Source: Stratiolaelaps scimitus | Lineage: Eukaryota; Arthropoda; Arachnida; Mesostigmata; Laelapidae | Assembly (NCBI GenBank): GCA_019614645.1 | Contig: JABWDB010000001.1 | Span: 14,735,501 to 14,799,500 of the forward strand | Direction of reading: 5' to 3' | Length of the DNA stretch: 64,000 nt | Shown here: piece after piece, positions 63,201 to 64,000 of the stretch | Numbering within the stretch: position 1 is the stretch's first letter | Layout: the number at the start of each line of letters is the position of its first letter | The notes under the pieces: generated by a model | The model's database searches: none | Seen by the model: only the letters and a program-made list of their open reading frames with translations | Told to the model about the DNA's origin: nothing | Translations under genes and position numbers: made by a program

Positions 63201-64000
63201 CGATCAGCAATGATAAGTAGCATTGCTCAATAGCTGTTGTAGTCGGAGCAGTAGTCGTAGTAATAATAGCAGATCCGCGACAACTCCCTTCTTGGTCTTG
63301 CCCACTCGATCGTGCGATGTATAATAATAAATACTTCGTCTCGTTCGCTCTCTTATGCGCGATCATCGTAAACGCGTCCATGTGCAAATGTCTCTTTTGG
63401 CCTCGTTTCCTTTTACTTAATAGGGCTGAGAGGGCGAGGCTGATCCTTCGGGCCGTCCCCAATTCCGGGACTTGATGCCGTCTCTATCCGCCGTTTCAGA
63501 TCGCGATCGTTAACTCACGTACTCTATGCGAGGAGAGAGACAGAGAGAGACAGCTCGAGACAGAGAAGTTGAGGGAGAAAGTGCCAGAAAGGTAGTGAAT
63601 GCTGTAGAGCATACGAAGAGGGGTCGTCTCGTTCATTGCTTGATGTACGCCTGCCGTCTGCTGATTCCGGAACAGCTAACGCCGGACTCGGCGCTGTACG
63701 GCCTACAGTTCGGCAGGGCCTTGGAAAAGCACAGCTCTGTGTCCCAGCTCGAAAGCACCGAACAGCGCACGCTCGCCCTTCTTTTCCTGATCACTCTCCC
63801 TCCCTGTCCAAATGACCCACTACGATCGAGCAAGCTGATTGCGGTTTCAGGGGTCCCATGACGGCTGCACCGGCGTGGAGCCAGCAGCAGCAGCAGCAGA
63901 GGCCACTACGTGTAGGAGCGTGTAGGGGTCCCTGCGGCCTCGGGGATGTCGTTAGAAAGAGTGGGAAGGAGAAAGCAGAGGAGTCGCAAGTGTCGGTGAT
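60283..64000 (-). other. Frequenin 5' intron or flank, to window end
   Basis: No exon with the frequenin N-terminus was found. It contains a (TA)n tract at 60906-60925, an 18-base tandem duplication at 61475-61506, GA-rich runs at 63530-63570 and a short CAG run near 63882. The GA-rich and GC-richer end could be approaching a promoter or first exon. Confidence 0.5.
61475..61506. repeat. Tandem duplication of ATATTGATGTCACT
   Basis: Two exact 14-base copies at 61475-61488 and 61493-61506 with a period of 18 bases. Confidence 0.9.

Noticed and set aside
1..64000. CRISPR array, prokaryotic operons or phage genes
   Set aside because: The regular repeats are all simple microsatellites, and the genes have spliceosomal introns, so this is animal nuclear DNA.

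Overview
The window is nuclear DNA from an animal. I see conserved metazoan neuronal genes split by GT-AG introns, long AT-rich introns, many (TA)n and trinucleotide microsatellites, and decayed mariner transposons. There is no bacterial operon structure. The two genes match insect and vertebrate families about equally well. Together with the dense (TA)n tracts this suggests a non-insect arthropod, possibly a parasitiform mite of the Varroa type; that placement is inference from general character only.

Two genes can be reconstructed, both on the minus strand. Gene 1 (18947 down to 9521) is a complete Rop / Munc18-1 / UNC-18 (syntaxin-binding Sec1/Munc18) gene. It has ten coding exons whose phases close exactly: 1764 coding bases, 587 residues plus stop. 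Gene 2 (60282 down to 35349) is a frequenin / NCS-1 calcium sensor. Four of its coding exons are present (EF-hands 1 to 4 and the stop); the short N-terminal exon was not found and probably lies beyond base 64000. The genes are tandem on the same strand with frequenin upstream. Both act at the presynaptic terminal: Rop holds and templates syntaxin/SNARE assembly, and frequenin couples calcium to neurotransmitter release. I see no shared regulation, so the proximity may be chance.

Region by region: 1-9520 lies downstream of Rop and is AT-rich, full of (TA)n, (GTT)n and (ATT)n, with candidate polyadenylation signals but no recognisable gene. 9521-18947 is Rop; its first intron holds a mariner relic next to a tRNA-like SINE candidate, and its seventh intron has coding-like fragments of unknown origin. 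18948-35348 is intergenic, with GC-richer promoter-like DNA at 19.7-21.2 kb (including a TATA box on the plus strand) and a GC-rich island at 23.4-24.3 kb. 35349-64000 is frequenin, mostly intron. Its 13.3-kb intron holds a mariner DD34D transposase pseudogene, and several GC-rich islands with long unassigned open frames sit at 38.8-39.4, 48.0-49.4, 50.5-51.5 and 56.3-56.9 kb.

No clearly novel biological system stands out. The most useful follow-ups are the SINE candidate with its partner tail, the 17-bp perfect hairpin beside a (TA)n tract at 40.7 kb, the possible unannotated exon at 40.17-40.43 kb, the GC-rich open frames inside the frequenin introns, and the polyadenylation signal that overlaps the Rop stop codon.
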